Assembly: GCA_030065155.1 (NCBI GenBank)
Contig: JASJDI010000039.1
Coordinates: 1-34,707 of the forward strand
Source of the DNA: Xenococcaceae cyanobacterium MO_188.B29
Lineage (GTDB): Bacteria > Cyanobacteriota > Cyanobacteriia > Cyanobacteriales > Xenococcaceae
Direction: 5' to 3'
Length of the DNA: 34,707 nucleotides
Of the stretch, positions 16,527 through 25,352 are shown one piece after another. Position 1 is the stretch's first letter. Every line of letters begins with the position of its first letter. The position numbers were made by a program, and so were the translations under genes. Below the pieces are notes generated by a model, which saw only the letters and a program-made list of their open reading frames with translations, made no database searches and was not told the DNA's origin.

Positions 16527-17072
16527 TTATAGAGATTTTGGCTCATATTCAGGAGCATAATCTTTAAGTAGGGTGCTAAGTTGAGAAGCAACACCAGGAT
16601 TTTCCTTGCTCGTGCTGATGGCTCGCCTTTCAGGGAAAAATTCAGGTCGATCGAGATAACGAGCGATCGCTTCATTGACCTGTTCATTAATTATATTTTG
16701 TAATTCTTTCCTAGCTCGCTGGCGTTGATAGTTAGCACCTTCTTCCGTCGTCGCATAAAGGGGAGGTAAGCGATTGAGAGCATAAGCAGCGATATCTCCC
16801 ACATCTAGGGAGGTATCGCTGGCTTGCTCTATTTCCGCTACGCGAGTAATTGCTTCACTAAGGACTAATTCTTCCATGACATTGATAAATTGTTTGCGGG
16901 GTACAGCAACTACTTCTCCCGTTAGTAGAGAACCCATAAGCTTATCTAAAGCCATATACTCTTCTACTGACAATTCCGCTGCCGTATCACAGATGCGCCC
17001 TACTTCTGCTTCCATACTTGGCGTTAAATAGCCATCTTGTAAAGCCTGATCAACTATTTCTTTAATCCCCAT
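16527..17072 (-). CDS. ComFB-domain protein, probable cyclic dinucleotide receptor
   Basis: 181 residues. The core (about 60-143) is a ComFB domain: FINVMEELVLSEAITRVAEI, LDVGDIAAYALNRLPPLYAT, then a basic QRQRARKELQNIINEQVNEA helix. An N-terminal extension of about 55 residues and a disordered C-terminal tail flank it. ComFB-type proteins of cyanobacteria have been reported as c-di-GMP/c-di-AMP binders that influence competence, motility or cell size; I rely on that recollection for function. The conserved LPPLY segment is typical. It sits between an M23 peptidase and the sigma gene on the same strand, suggesting a link between second messenger and envelope-stress control. Confidence 0.82.
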   Translation of the reverse strand: MGIKEIVDQALQDGYLTPSMEAEVGRICDTAAELSVEEYMALDKLMGSLLTGEVVAVPRKQFINVMEELVLSEAITRVAEIEQASDTSLDVGDIAAYALNRLPPLYATTEEGANYQRQRARKELQNIINEQVNEAIARYLDRPEFFPERRAISTSKENPGVASQLSTLLKDYAPEYEPKSL

Positions 17073-17186
17073 AGCTCAGATAAAAAGTATTTTTACGTCA
17101 TCTCCATTTAAGAGATAACATAATCATTCCTCAAGAAAACAAAAACGACACGTTTATAGCAGAAATTTTTACTTTATATTTACTTT

Positions 17187-18041
17187 TTAGTCAATTTCAC
17201 TGAATCTCCAGGGTACTGGGTCTACTGCGACTCCGTGAACATACACACCCCAATGTAAGTGAGGTCCCGTAGATGCCCCAGTCGCCCCTACTGTACCAAT
17301 TGCTTGACCAGCTTGAACCATATCCCCTTCTTTAACATTAATGTCTTTGAGGTGCAGAAACAAACTTACTACTCCTTGACCATGATCGATGCCAACAGTA
17401 TTCCCATGAACCCTAAAACCTTCTTCTTCTTTTCCCACTAAGCTAATTTTTCCTGCTGCGGGGGCAACCACCGTTGACCCCTCACTACCAGAATAATCGA
17501 CTCCCTTGTGATAGTAATTTTCGGCAAAGACACCATTATAGTAACGGCGCATACCAAATACTGTAGAGACAGTACCTTCATTGGGTCTAACAAATTCTCC
17601 GTTCCATAGTTTTTCAGGTGTAACTAGCTTTCTAAAAGCAGCTACTTTGTCTATTTCTGTTTGAGTTGCAGAACTGTTGGCTTTGCCTGTTAGCCTAATT
17701 CTTTGAGTAGGAAAGGTGCGATTTTTGATCCACACACCGATATTTTTCGTTTGTCCATCGCCTTTAATATGAACCGTTACTTTTCCTGGTTTATCGAGGG
17801 GAGAGGTAGGGACTAAAGCACGGTAGCGATCGCCAAGAGAAAAAACGGGGTATTCAGTTTCCCCTATAGTTACTGTTGGTTTAGATTCAGGGTTTTCTGT
17901 AGTCAAAAGTATCGAAATAGTATCTCCTAACTGGGGAGCATTAGGAGATACTTTTACTTCCATAGCCTTGACTGAAGTAGTGACACTTAAAACTAAAGCT
18001 GTTCCTATCCAGGTTAAAGGATTAGCAAAATTATTTAGCAT
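17187..18041 (-). CDS. M23 family (LytM-type) metallopeptidase, secreted
   Basis: 284 residues. A signal peptide (about 1-26, ending SVKA) precedes a beta-rich, pilin-assembly/Ig-like N-terminal domain (about 27-110). The LytM-type domain (about 155-275) has all zinc ligands: His178 and Asp182 in YYHKGVDYSG, and His261/His263 in GPHLHWGVY; His230 lies in SLFLHLKD. It should therefore be an active peptidoglycan endopeptidase in the periplasm. Its start lies 288 bases from the divergent DICT kinase start. Being co-directional with comFB, sigma and anti-sigma genes, it may be part of an envelope module. Confidence 0.92.
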   Translation of the reverse strand: MLNNFANPLTWIGTALVLSVTTSVKAMEVKVSPNAPQLGDTISILLTTENPESKPTVTIGETEYPVFSLGDRYRALVPTSPLDKPGKVTVHIKGDGQTKNIGVWIKNRTFPTQRIRLTGKANSSATQTEIDKVAAFRKLVTPEKLWNGEFVRPNEGTVSTVFGMRRYYNGVFAENYYHKGVDYSGSEGSTVVAPAAGKISLVGKEEEGFRVHGNTVGIDHGQGVVSLFLHLKDINVKEGDMVQAGQAIGTVGATGASTGPHLHWGVYVHGVAVDPVPWRFSEID

Positions 18042-18329
18042 AGATTCTATTACGTAAATAAATAAAGAAATGTGGACGAATTTAGTATATAGATAGACTA
18101 TTTTACTAAAGTTAAGACATTAGTAATTATACTTAATATTAAAAACAATCTCTGTAAAGTTATGAGGATATTCCTGGGAGAAATTAAACTGTTAAGAAAA
18201 GTAAAAGCAGATAATACTATACTCAATAACTGTGTAGGAAAATAGCTGATAGTAGTTCAGACGCAAGTCTTGCTTCCTCAGTGTAGATATTACAGGTAGA
18301 ATTTTTGTTGGTAACTAAAAAAACTATAG

Positions 18330-20408
18330 ATGAGTATCTCTAAATCTGTGGTAGCTCAACTCCTGCAATCTCATCAGAGTTGGCGACCACAAATGTACTT
18401 TAAATCGTCTCTGACAGCGTTATCTCACGCCATGGAAGACTTGGTATTAGCTAGTTCAGATATTCCCCTGGTAATCGCTAGCTTTCAACGAGAGCGTTTT
18501 TATCGTCAGGAAGCTCATCGTTATCGACGTATTGCCAGCAAAACATCGCAAGTATATGTTCTAGCAGCACCAGAAACAGATTTCAAAAACAGTTCTGATG
18601 TTTATGAAACCATCGCCTTTGAACCAACAGACGCTCTAGCTCAAGAATGGCATTTAGTAATTATTAGTAATAGCTATGCTAGTTGCCTATTTTGTCAAGA
18701 AAAAACAGCCTTATCTTCTGAGGATAGAAAGAATTCAGCCATGGATGGTAGTAGGCGTTTTGAAGGTATTTGGACTTTCGATCGACAAGTCTGTGTTGAT
18801 GCTGCAGAAATAATGCTGAAGCGGATTCTAGTCTATCGACCAGAATTAAAAGGGAAAATTAACGAAGCCTGTCAAACTTATTTGGGAGATTTTAGCTCGA
18901 CCGGGGAAAACCGGTCACCGCAGGCAGCGGAGGGGCTGTCTTCTGAGGTCTCCTCAGAAGTTTATACGCCCCGTTCGTTTTACGGCGGTGTAACGGTGAC
19001 TTCCCAAGGCACAAAAGTACCAGAATCACCTGTAATTAATCCCGATCCTTTTGTGCAACGCTTGCTTAACTATCTGCAAGTTGGTCAATACAAACTACTC
19101 AAAGCCAACAAATCTCTTGCCCTCAAACAAGAAAGAGAACATCTAATTAATTCTATTACCACAGCGATTAGAAGATCTCTTGATACGGAGGAAATTTTGC
19201 GAGTAGTTGTTCAACAACTAGGAGAAGGGTTAGAAGTGTGTCGCTGTCTGGTCTATCGCTGTAGCGAAGATGATGCTATAGCTACGATCAAACACGAATT
19301 CCTTAGTCCTGGTATTGATTCGCTGAAAGGAAAAACTTGGCAACTGAAAGATAATCCTCTGTTTGAAGAAGTAGTCGAACTGAGAGAAGCCCTGACTATT
19401 GACAATACCGATCGAGACCCGCGTATTACAGATGAGACCTCAACTAATGAAGAACAAAAATATTTACAAAACTTAGTAAAAACCTGTTCGATTTCTTCTT
19501 GGTTATTAGTACCAGTTCTCTATCAAGACCGTATTTTAGGGATGATGGAACTGCATCATTGTCAAGAAAATCCTTTGGTGTGGAAAGAAGAAGATGTTGC
19601 TTTAGTAAATGCGATCGCTACTCAAGTGGGAGTGGCACTAATTCAAGCAGAAGCCTATGCTAATCTCGAAGAACTGAATGAACAGCTAGAAGCTTTAGAT
19701 CGTACTCGTTCTAATCTAGTAGCTATTACTGGACATGAATTACGTACCCCATTGTCTACTATTCAAGTTTGCTTAGAAAGTTTAGCCAGCGAACCTGATA
19801 TGTCTCCAGAATTACGTCAAGTAATGCTCAATACGGCTTTAGCTGATGCGGACAGAATGCGTAAACTGGTACAAGACTTTTTAACCCTTTCTCAACTAGA
19901 AAGCGGAAGAATAGAATGGCACCCAGAACTTCTATCTTTATCAGAATGTATCGATCTAGCAGTAAGTAATGTGCGGGCGCGCAGAAACAAACAAGAACTG
20001 CCTCAAATTGTTAATCTGACTACTTCTGAATTACCTCTGATCGAAGTAGATGGAGAATGGTTAGTCGAAGTACTCGCCAAATTATTAGATAACGCCTGTA
20101 AATTTACTAGTTCTGACGGCAAGATTACTATTAATGTTCAGCTAAAAAAGGGGAATAATTTAGAAGTAATCATAGCTGATACTGGTAGAGGTATCGAACC
20201 TAATCGTTTAGAGAAAGTGTTCGATCGCTTTTATCAAGAAGAAGGCGCATTACGTCGTAGTGCAGGAGGAACAGGCTTAGGTTTAGCTATTTGCCGACAA
20301 ATTGTTAATAATTGGGGAGGGGAAATTTGGGCGGAATCGGCAGGGAAAAACCAGGGTAGTGTGTTTCACTTTACTATTCCCCTTCAGCTTTCCCAAAGCA
20401 AAAACTAA
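18330..20408 (+). CDS. DICT-GAF sensor histidine kinase
   Basis: 692 residues, soluble. The N-terminal DICT domain (about 15-175; PLVIASFQRERFYRQEAHRY and AQEWHLVIISNSYASCLFCQ) is a cyanobacterial sensory module. A GAF domain (about 275-445, EILRVVVQQLGEGLEVCRCL onward) follows, then a short coiled coil, HisKA with His469 in ITGHELRTPLS, and HATPase with DNACKF, DTGRGI and GTGLGLAI. Between DICT and GAF, residues about 195-224 are encoded by a GC-rich palindromic repeat (18914-19000) that reads through in frame. No receiver or partner regulator is adjacent. The 288-base divergent region upstream contains no other gene. Confidence 0.92.
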   Translation: MSISKSVVAQLLQSHQSWRPQMYFKSSLTALSHAMEDLVLASSDIPLVIASFQRERFYRQEAHRYRRIASKTSQVYVLAAPETDFKNSSDVYETIAFEPTDALAQEWHLVIISNSYASCLFCQEKTALSSEDRKNSAMDGSRRFEGIWTFDRQVCVDAAEIMLKRILVYRPELKGKINEACQTYLGDFSSTGENRSPQAAEGLSSEVSSEVYTPRSFYGGVTVTSQGTKVPESPVINPDPFVQRLLNYLQVGQYKLLKANKSLALKQEREHLINSITTAIRRSLDTEEILRVVVQQLGEGLEVCRCLVYRCSEDDAIATIKHEFLSPGIDSLKGKTWQLKDNPLFEEVVELREALTIDNTDRDPRITDETSTNEEQKYLQNLVKTCSISSWLLVPVLYQDRILGMMELHHCQENPLVWKEEDVALVNAIATQVGVALIQAEAYANLEELNEQLEALDRTRSNLVAITGHELRTPLSTIQVCLESLASEPDMSPELRQVMLNTALADADRMRKLVQDFLTLSQLESGRIEWHPELLSLSECIDLAVSNVRARRNKQELPQIVNLTTSELPLIEVDGEWLVEVLAKLLDNACKFTSSDGKITINVQLKKGNNLEVIIADTGRGIEPNRLEKVFDRFYQEEGALRRSAGGTGLGLAICRQIVNNWGGEIWAESAGKNQGSVFHFTIPLQLSQSKN
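18914..19000. repeat. Multi-stem palindromic repeat embedded in the kinase coding sequence
   Basis: The outer arms GTCACCG (18914-18920) and CGGTGAC (18994-19000) close a branched structure: a CCGC/GCGG hairpin, a GGGGC/GCCCC stem capped by the perfect hairpin CTTCTGAGG-TCT-CCTCAGAAG (18940-18960), and a CCGT/ACGG hairpin. A further CCGG...CCGG pair precedes it. It is much richer in G+C than the flanking gene. All 87 bases are a multiple of three and contain no stop in the kinase frame, so they code for a Ser/Gly-rich linker. Confidence 0.75.
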
Positions 20409-20509
20409 CAAACTGTTACAGTTCTTGACAGAGCGATGAAATCGAGACTATCTCAGTGATAGCATTCGATACATATGTAAAAATATACCTTTGAGAGAGA
20501 TCAAAAAAT

Positions 20510-20938
20510 ATGGCAGAAGAACTTACTGGACAAATGCCTAAGTTTGGTGGCAGCACTGGCGGTTTGCTTACTAAAGCAGAGGTAGAAGAAAAATACGCAA
20601 TTACCTGGACAAGTTCTAAAGAACAAGTTTTTGAAATGCCCACTGGTGGCGCAGCAATTATGAATGCAGGAGAAAATCTCCTTTATTTAGCTCGCAAAGA
20701 GCAGTGTTTGGCTTTAGGAACTCAATTAAGAACTAAATTTAAACCCAGAATTCAAGACTACAAAATTTACCGTGTATATCCTAGCGGTGAAACTCAATAT
20801 CTGCATCCAGCAGATGGAGTCTTCCCTGAAAAGGTTAATGAAGGTCGCCCATTTGAAGGCAAAAAAGACAGAAAAATTGGCGATAATCCCAATCCAGTAA
20901 CTCTAAAATTCTCTGGTAAAACTCCTTACGAAGTGTAG
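20510..20938 (+). CDS. psaD: Photosystem I subunit II (PsaD)
   Basis: 142 residues, the standard cyanobacterial length. PsaD is a stromal-side extrinsic subunit of photosystem I that docks ferredoxin and stabilises PsaC. The opening [17 protein letters not shown], the central [20 protein letters not shown], the basic REQ-type [20 protein letters not shown] and the ending [15 protein letters not shown] are diagnostic. The product has no signal or membrane helix. The 101 bases upstream after the kinase stop must hold its promoter. A strong stem-loop follows the gene at 20971. Confidence 0.98.
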   Translation: MAEELTGQMPKFGGSTGGLLTKAEVEEKYAITWTSSKEQVFEMPTGGAAIMNAGENLLYLARKEQCLALGTQLRTKFKPRIQDYKIYRVYPSGETQYLHPADGVFPEKVNEGRPFEGKKDRKIGDNPNPVTLKFSGKTPYEV

Positions 20939-20970
20939 TTTTAGTAACGTTAATTATTAATACTTATCTG

Positions 20971-20995
20971 TAGGGGCAGTTAGTAAACTGCCCCT
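20971..20995 (+). terminator. Stem-loop after psaD
   Basis: A perfect 11-bp stem, TAGGGGCAGTT-AGT-AACTGCCCCTA, lies 33 bases after the psaD stop. It has no clear U-tract (TAAAGTTATTT follows), so it may attenuate rather than fully stop transcription, or protect the 3' end of the abundant psaD message, before trpE starts 54 bases later. Confidence 0.65.
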
Positions 20996-21048
20996 ATAAA
21001 GTTATTTAACGCGAGTTAATTCCTCTTTTCTGATTCTGTAACTAAATC

Positions 21049-22581
21049 ATGCTTTTCCCTACTTTTGCTCAATTTTCTGACTTAGCTACTCAAGGAAACT
21101 TTATTCCTGTCTATCAAGAGTTAGTCGCAGATTTAGAAACCCCTGTTTCCTCTTGGTATAAGGTTTGTCTCGGTCAACCCTATAGTTTTCTCTTCGAGTC
21201 AGTAGAGGGGGGAGAAAATTTAGGTCGTTATAGTTTTCTTGGCTGTGATCCAATGTGGGTATTAGAAGCCAGAGGAGAAAATACAACTCAAACCCTTCGT
21301 GACAATTCTATCGCCAAATTTCAGGGAAATCCTTTTGATATTTTGGCGCAATGTCTTGAGTCTATTAAGCCAGTCCATTTACCTCAATTACCTTCAGGTA
21401 TTGGTGGTTTATTTGGAGTTTGGGGCTATGAATTAATTCGTTGGATTGAACCTAGGGTGTCAGTATATGATGCCACAGAAGCCGATTTACCTGATGGCAT
21501 ATGGATGCAGATAGATAATTTAATTATTTTTGACCAAGTTAAACGAAAAATTTGGGCGATCGCTTATGCCGATCTGAGAGACCCAGCGACAAACTTAAAA
21601 CAAGCCTACGAGTTAGCCTGCGATCGTGTCAACAAACTAGTACTAAAACTGCAATTACCCTTACCTGTAGAAGCCCAACCTCTAGAATGGCACAGTAAGG
21701 AGAAAATTGCTCAAGAAAATCAAGCTCACTTAACTTTCAACAGCAACACATCGTCAGCAGCTTTTTGTGAAAATGTAAACAAAGCTAAAGACTATATTCT
21801 GGCGGGAGATATTTTTCAAGTCGTTCTTTCCCAAAAATTATCGACAACATATACTGGTCATCCCTTTAACCTCTATCGTTCCCTCCGTATCATTAATCCT
21901 TCGCCTTATATGGCATACTGCCAGTTTAAAGATTGGCAGCTTATTGGTTCATCTCCCGAAGTTATGGTTAAAGCGGAAAAAGAGGATGATAAAATTAAAG
22001 CAACTCTAAGACCGATCGCAGGAACAAGACCCAGAGGGCAAACAACTACAGAAGATCGAGCCTTTGCTGAGGATTTACTCGCTGACCCCAAAGAAATTGC
22101 TGAACACGTTATGTTAGTGGATCTCGGACGCAACGATCTTGGACGGGTTTGTGTTAAAGGTAGCGTGACAGTAGATCAGATGATGGTAATCGAACGTTAT
22201 TCCCATGTAATGCACATTGTTAGCAACGTAGTGGGGGAACTAGAAGCAGATAAGACTGCTTGGGATTTACTTAAAGCCTGTTTTCCTGCTGGTACAGTTA
22301 GTGGTGCGCCCAAAATTCGGGCAATGGAAATTATTAACGAGTTAGAACCAGAACGAAGAGGACCTTATTCTGGAGTGTATGGCTATTATGATTTTGAAGG
22401 ACAGCTAAATAGTGCTATTACTATTCGTACTATGATTGTGCGTCCCCATCAGAATAATCAGCATCTAGTTTCTGTTCAAGCTGGTGCTGGTTTGGTAGCT
22501 GACTCTGAACCAGAAAAAGAATACCAGGAAACACTAAACAAAGCTAAGGGTTTATTAGAAGCGATTCGTAGTCTTGGATAA
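21049..22581 (+). CDS. trpE: Anthranilate synthase component I
   Basis: 510 residues. It converts chorismate to anthranilate with ammonia from TrpG, the first committed step of tryptophan synthesis. The N-terminal region has the SFLFESVEGGENLGRYSFLG stretch, whose ES motif forms part of the tryptophan feedback site. The chorismate-binding domain carries VVLSQKLS, NPSPYMAY, SSPEVMV, RPIAGTRPRG, LVDLGRNDLGRV and FPAGTVSGAPKIRAMEII, all conserved. The isochorismate- and PabB-type alternatives are less likely given the feedback motif. The psaD-trpE order is known from other cyanobacteria such as Synechocystis. A methyltransferase gene follows after 25 bases. Confidence 0.94.
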   Translation: MLFPTFAQFSDLATQGNFIPVYQELVADLETPVSSWYKVCLGQPYSFLFESVEGGENLGRYSFLGCDPMWVLEARGENTTQTLRDNSIAKFQGNPFDILAQCLESIKPVHLPQLPSGIGGLFGVWGYELIRWIEPRVSVYDATEADLPDGIWMQIDNLIIFDQVKRKIWAIAYADLRDPATNLKQAYELACDRVNKLVLKLQLPLPVEAQPLEWHSKEKIAQENQAHLTFNSNTSSAAFCENVNKAKDYILAGDIFQVVLSQKLSTTYTGHPFNLYRSLRIINPSPYMAYCQFKDWQLIGSSPEVMVKAEKEDDKIKATLRPIAGTRPRGQTTTEDRAFAEDLLADPKEIAEHVMLVDLGRNDLGRVCVKGSVTVDQMMVIERYSHVMHIVSNVVGELEADKTAWDLLKACFPAGTVSGAPKIRAMEIINELEPERRGPYSGVYGYYDFEGQLNSAITIRTMIVRPHQNNQHLVSVQAGAGLVADSEPEKEYQETLNKAKGLLEAIRSLG

Positions 22582-22606
22582 TCTGTATCTAAATTATTAG
22601 ACTTGT

Positions 22607-23269
22607 ATGAGCAAAATTACTAAAAAACAAATAGATGCAGGACAAGCTATTTATAATAGTCTGACCTTACTAATATACGACTTATGGGTTCTATCAATTT
22701 CTAATCAGTTTATTTGGGAATGCCCTTCGTCCCATCTTTTAAAACTCTATAACGAGAATATATCAGCAAACCATCTCGACATAGGTGTAGGAACTGGATT
22801 TTTCCTAGATCATTGTCAGTTTCCTAATAATCAACCTCGCTTGTTTTTAATGGATTTAAATCCGAATTGTTTAAAAAAAACTTCTCAGCGGATTAAACGC
22901 CATAAACCAATTACTAAAAGAGTAAATGTTCTCGAACCAATTCATTTTGAAGAGCGAGGTTTTGATTCTATCGGCTTGAATTATTTACTTCATTGTTTAC
23001 CAGGTACGATGTCAACTAAAGAAATTATCTTTAAAAACATTAAACCGTTACTTAACCCTCAAGGAATTGTTTTTGGTTCTACGATTCTAAGTCAAGGAAT
23101 TAAACCAAATATTCTAGCTAATGGTCTCATGAAAATTTATAATCAAAAAGGAATTTTTACTAACAATGAAGATGATTTAAAAACTTTAAAAAAAATCATG
23201 AAAAACAATTTTTCAGAAAGCTTAGTTACAACAGTTGGATGTGTAGCTTTATTTTGGGGAAAAAGCTAA
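22607..23269 (+). CDS. Class I SAM-dependent methyltransferase
   Basis: 220 residues. Motif I is HLDIGVGTGFFLDHC (about 57-71), followed by LFLMDLNPNCLKK (motif II acidic position) and a motif IV-like FDSIGLNYLLHCLPG. The pattern matches small secondary-metabolite-type methyltransferases with a WECPSSHLLKLY approach segment. The substrate is unknown. It begins 25 bases after trpE on the same strand, so it may be co-transcribed, but no biochemical link to tryptophan synthesis is evident. It is noticeably more Lys- and AT-rich than trpE, hinting at a different history. Confidence 0.82.
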   Translation: MSKITKKQIDAGQAIYNSLTLLIYDLWVLSISNQFIWECPSSHLLKLYNENISANHLDIGVGTGFFLDHCQFPNNQPRLFLMDLNPNCLKKTSQRIKRHKPITKRVNVLEPIHFEERGFDSIGLNYLLHCLPGTMSTKEIIFKNIKPLLNPQGIVFGSTILSQGIKPNILANGLMKIYNQKGIFTNNEDDLKTLKKIMKNNFSESLVTTVGCVALFWGKS

Positions 23270-23391
23270 AGATTGCGATCGCTGGTAGTCTGGAAACCAA
23301 ATATCTAGCTATTTTTGAGAAATGGTATAAGCTCTACAAGTTGAGAGGATGATCTTAAAACAAATCCAAGCATGTCAAAATTGATCGATCA

Positions 23392-23805
23392 CTATTGTGA
23401 TAGGTTTAGTAACTGCGCTTCTTTAATCCACTGTTTCACCATCTCTACCGAGGGACACAAATCCTTTCTTTGCATAGTTGAAACGTGAAGACGCATGATG
23501 TGGGGGTGTAATCGATGAATAGGAGTTTGAGCTAGTTGTTTTACAGAAGCAATACCAGCGTGGAGTAGAAGTCCGCAGTATTGACAACCAACACTAGGAA
23601 TAGAGGCTAAATCAGCTAAAGCTACCCATTTGTTAACATATTTAATGTGTATTTCTAGGGAATTTGCTAAAGTTTGTTTGGCTTGAGGAGTAGAAGCTTG
23701 ATTCAGTAAATGTTTAGTCGTAGTAATACCCAAATTTCGTAACAATTTTTGTTCTTTCTCTGGTAATCCAGGTAATCGATCGATCGACCAATAATGAGGT
23801 TGCAT
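23392..23805 (-). CDS. DUF4332 domain protein
   Basis: 137 residues from the ATG at 23803-23805 (MQPHYWSIDRLPGL). The frame is open further upstream to 23859 but that would overlap the divergent aminopeptidase start, so the shorter form is chosen. It contains two helix-hairpin-helix-like repeats: RLPGLPEKEQKLLRNLGI with KHLLNQAS, and ASIPSVGCQYCGLLLHAGI with KQLAQTP. DUF4332 proteins share this duplicated HhH-like organisation, suggesting nucleic-acid binding, but function is not established. The 122-base gap 3' of it holds nothing evident. Confidence 0.82.
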   Translation of the reverse strand: MQPHYWSIDRLPGLPEKEQKLLRNLGITTTKHLLNQASTPQAKQTLANSLEIHIKYVNKWVALADLASIPSVGCQYCGLLLHAGIASVKQLAQTPIHRLHPHIMRLHVSTMQRKDLCPSVEMVKQWIKEAQLLNLSQ

Positions 23806-23849
23806 GATTAAAAGTAAATAATTCAAATTAGTTTTGATAATAATTAGCG

Positions 23850-25238
23850 ATGCAGACACCCACCGTAAGTCAAACCCTCTCTACTACTCTACAACACAGA
23901 AGAAAGCGTCTAGCTGAATTAACAGAAACTCCAGCTATTTTATGGTCTGGTGGATATATATCAAGAAATTTTCCTGCTAATACTTTTCCTTTTCGTGCTA
24001 GCAGTCATTTTCTTTATTTTGCTGGCTTACCGCTTGTAAATGCTGCCATTAGATTAGAAGCGGGAAAACTAGAATTATTTATGGATGATGCTCCTCCAGA
24101 AGCTTCACTTTGGCATGGAGAAGAGCTTACACGTTCCCAAATTGCTACCATCATTGGAGCAGATAGAGCTTATCCCTTGACTGAGTTAGCTAGTAAGACA
24201 GCTAATACAGTTACTATAGCAGTCCAAGATAGCAAGACTTATCAACAACAGTGTCAGATACTCCAGCGTAATGTTCCCTATCCCCAGCAAGCAAAAGAAC
24301 AAGATGTGGACTTAATTAAAGCGATCGTTACTTTACGTTTGTGCCACGACGCAGAAGCCATAAGGGAACTAAAAAAATCTGCAACTGTAGCAGTAGAAGC
24401 CCATAAAGCAGGAATGAGAGCAACGGCTACCGCCAAAACCGAAGCAGAAGTTAGAGGGGCAATGGAAGGGGTAATTTTTGCTCACAATATGACCACTTCT
24501 TATAATAGTATCGTTACAGTCCACGGGGAAGTACTGCACAACGAAGAATATCATCATGCTTTACAACCAGAAGATTTAATCTTAGCTGATGTTGGGGCAG
24601 AAACATCTTTGGGTTGGGCTTCAGATATAACCCGAACTTGGGCTGTTTCAGGTAAATTTTCCCCTACCCAAAGAGATATTTATAACCTAGTCTTAATTGC
24701 TCATGATACTTGTATTGCCAATATGCGCCCAGGAGTAGAATATCGAGATATTCATTTACTGGCAGCCAAGATAATAGCTGAAGGATTAGTAGATTTAGGT
24801 ATTTTAAAAGGTAATCCTGCTGATTTAGTCGAAATGGATGCCCATGCTTTATTTTTCCCCCATGGTATTGGTCATATTTTAGGCTTAGATGTCCATGATA
24901 TGGAAGACTTAGGTGATTTAGCAGGTTATGAACCAGGAAGAACTAGGAGCGATCGCTTTGGTTTAGGTTATCTTAGATTAGATCGTCCTCTACGTTCGGG
25001 AATGGTTGTGACGATCGAACCAGGATTCTATCAAGTCCCTGCTATTTTAAATAATCCTTCTTTCCGCGATCGATATCGAGGGGTAATTAATTGGGACAAG
25101 TTAGCTCAATTTGGCGATGTCAGAGGAATCCGCATCGAAGATGATGTCTTAATAACTGAGACAGGTACAGAAGTTTTAACAGCTAATCTACCCAACAAAT
25201 TGACAGAAATTGAGACATTAGTTAACTCAAGAAGTTAA
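23850..25238 (+). CDS. pepP: Xaa-Pro aminopeptidase (aminopeptidase P family)
   Basis: 462 residues, with an N-terminal AMP_N domain (about 10-140; FPFRASSHFLYFAGLP) and a C-terminal M24 pita-bread domain. The dinuclear metal ligands are all visible: Asp247 (LADVGAET), Asp259 (ASDITRTW), His338 (FPHGIGHILGLDVHD), Glu390 (TIEPGFY) and Glu430 (IRIEDDVL). It removes N-terminal residues preceding proline in the cytoplasm. It is divergent from the DUF4332 gene with only 44 bases between the starts, so the two promoters must overlap or extend into the genes. Confidence 0.93.
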   Translation: MQTPTVSQTLSTTLQHRRKRLAELTETPAILWSGGYISRNFPANTFPFRASSHFLYFAGLPLVNAAIRLEAGKLELFMDDAPPEASLWHGEELTRSQIATIIGADRAYPLTELASKTANTVTIAVQDSKTYQQQCQILQRNVPYPQQAKEQDVDLIKAIVTLRLCHDAEAIRELKKSATVAVEAHKAGMRATATAKTEAEVRGAMEGVIFAHNMTTSYNSIVTVHGEVLHNEEYHHALQPEDLILADVGAETSLGWASDITRTWAVSGKFSPTQRDIYNLVLIAHDTCIANMRPGVEYRDIHLLAAKIIAEGLVDLGILKGNPADLVEMDAHALFFPHGIGHILGLDVHDMEDLGDLAGYEPGRTRSDRFGLGYLRLDRPLRSGMVVTIEPGFYQVPAILNNPSFRDRYRGVINWDKLAQFGDVRGIRIEDDVLITETGTEVLTANLPNKLTEIETLVNSRS

Positions 25239-25352
25239 AAACTGATTAAGCTTTAGAGTTTTATAACTATAAAGAGTTATTGGTTAACTAACGGAGAAAT
25301 TTCAATTCAAATTTATACAAGAATTCTGAGTATTTGAGGAGAAAACATAACT

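Noticed and set aside
16424..16687. A minus-strand 87-codon frame overlapping the ComFB gene
   Set aside because: It is out of frame with the well-supported ComFB coding sequence and has no family resemblance.
23806..23859. N-terminal extension of the DUF4332 protein
   Set aside because: It would overlap the start of the divergent aminopeptidase gene, and the extension is an uncharacteristic hydrophobic stretch; the ATG at 23805 directly precedes the conserved part.
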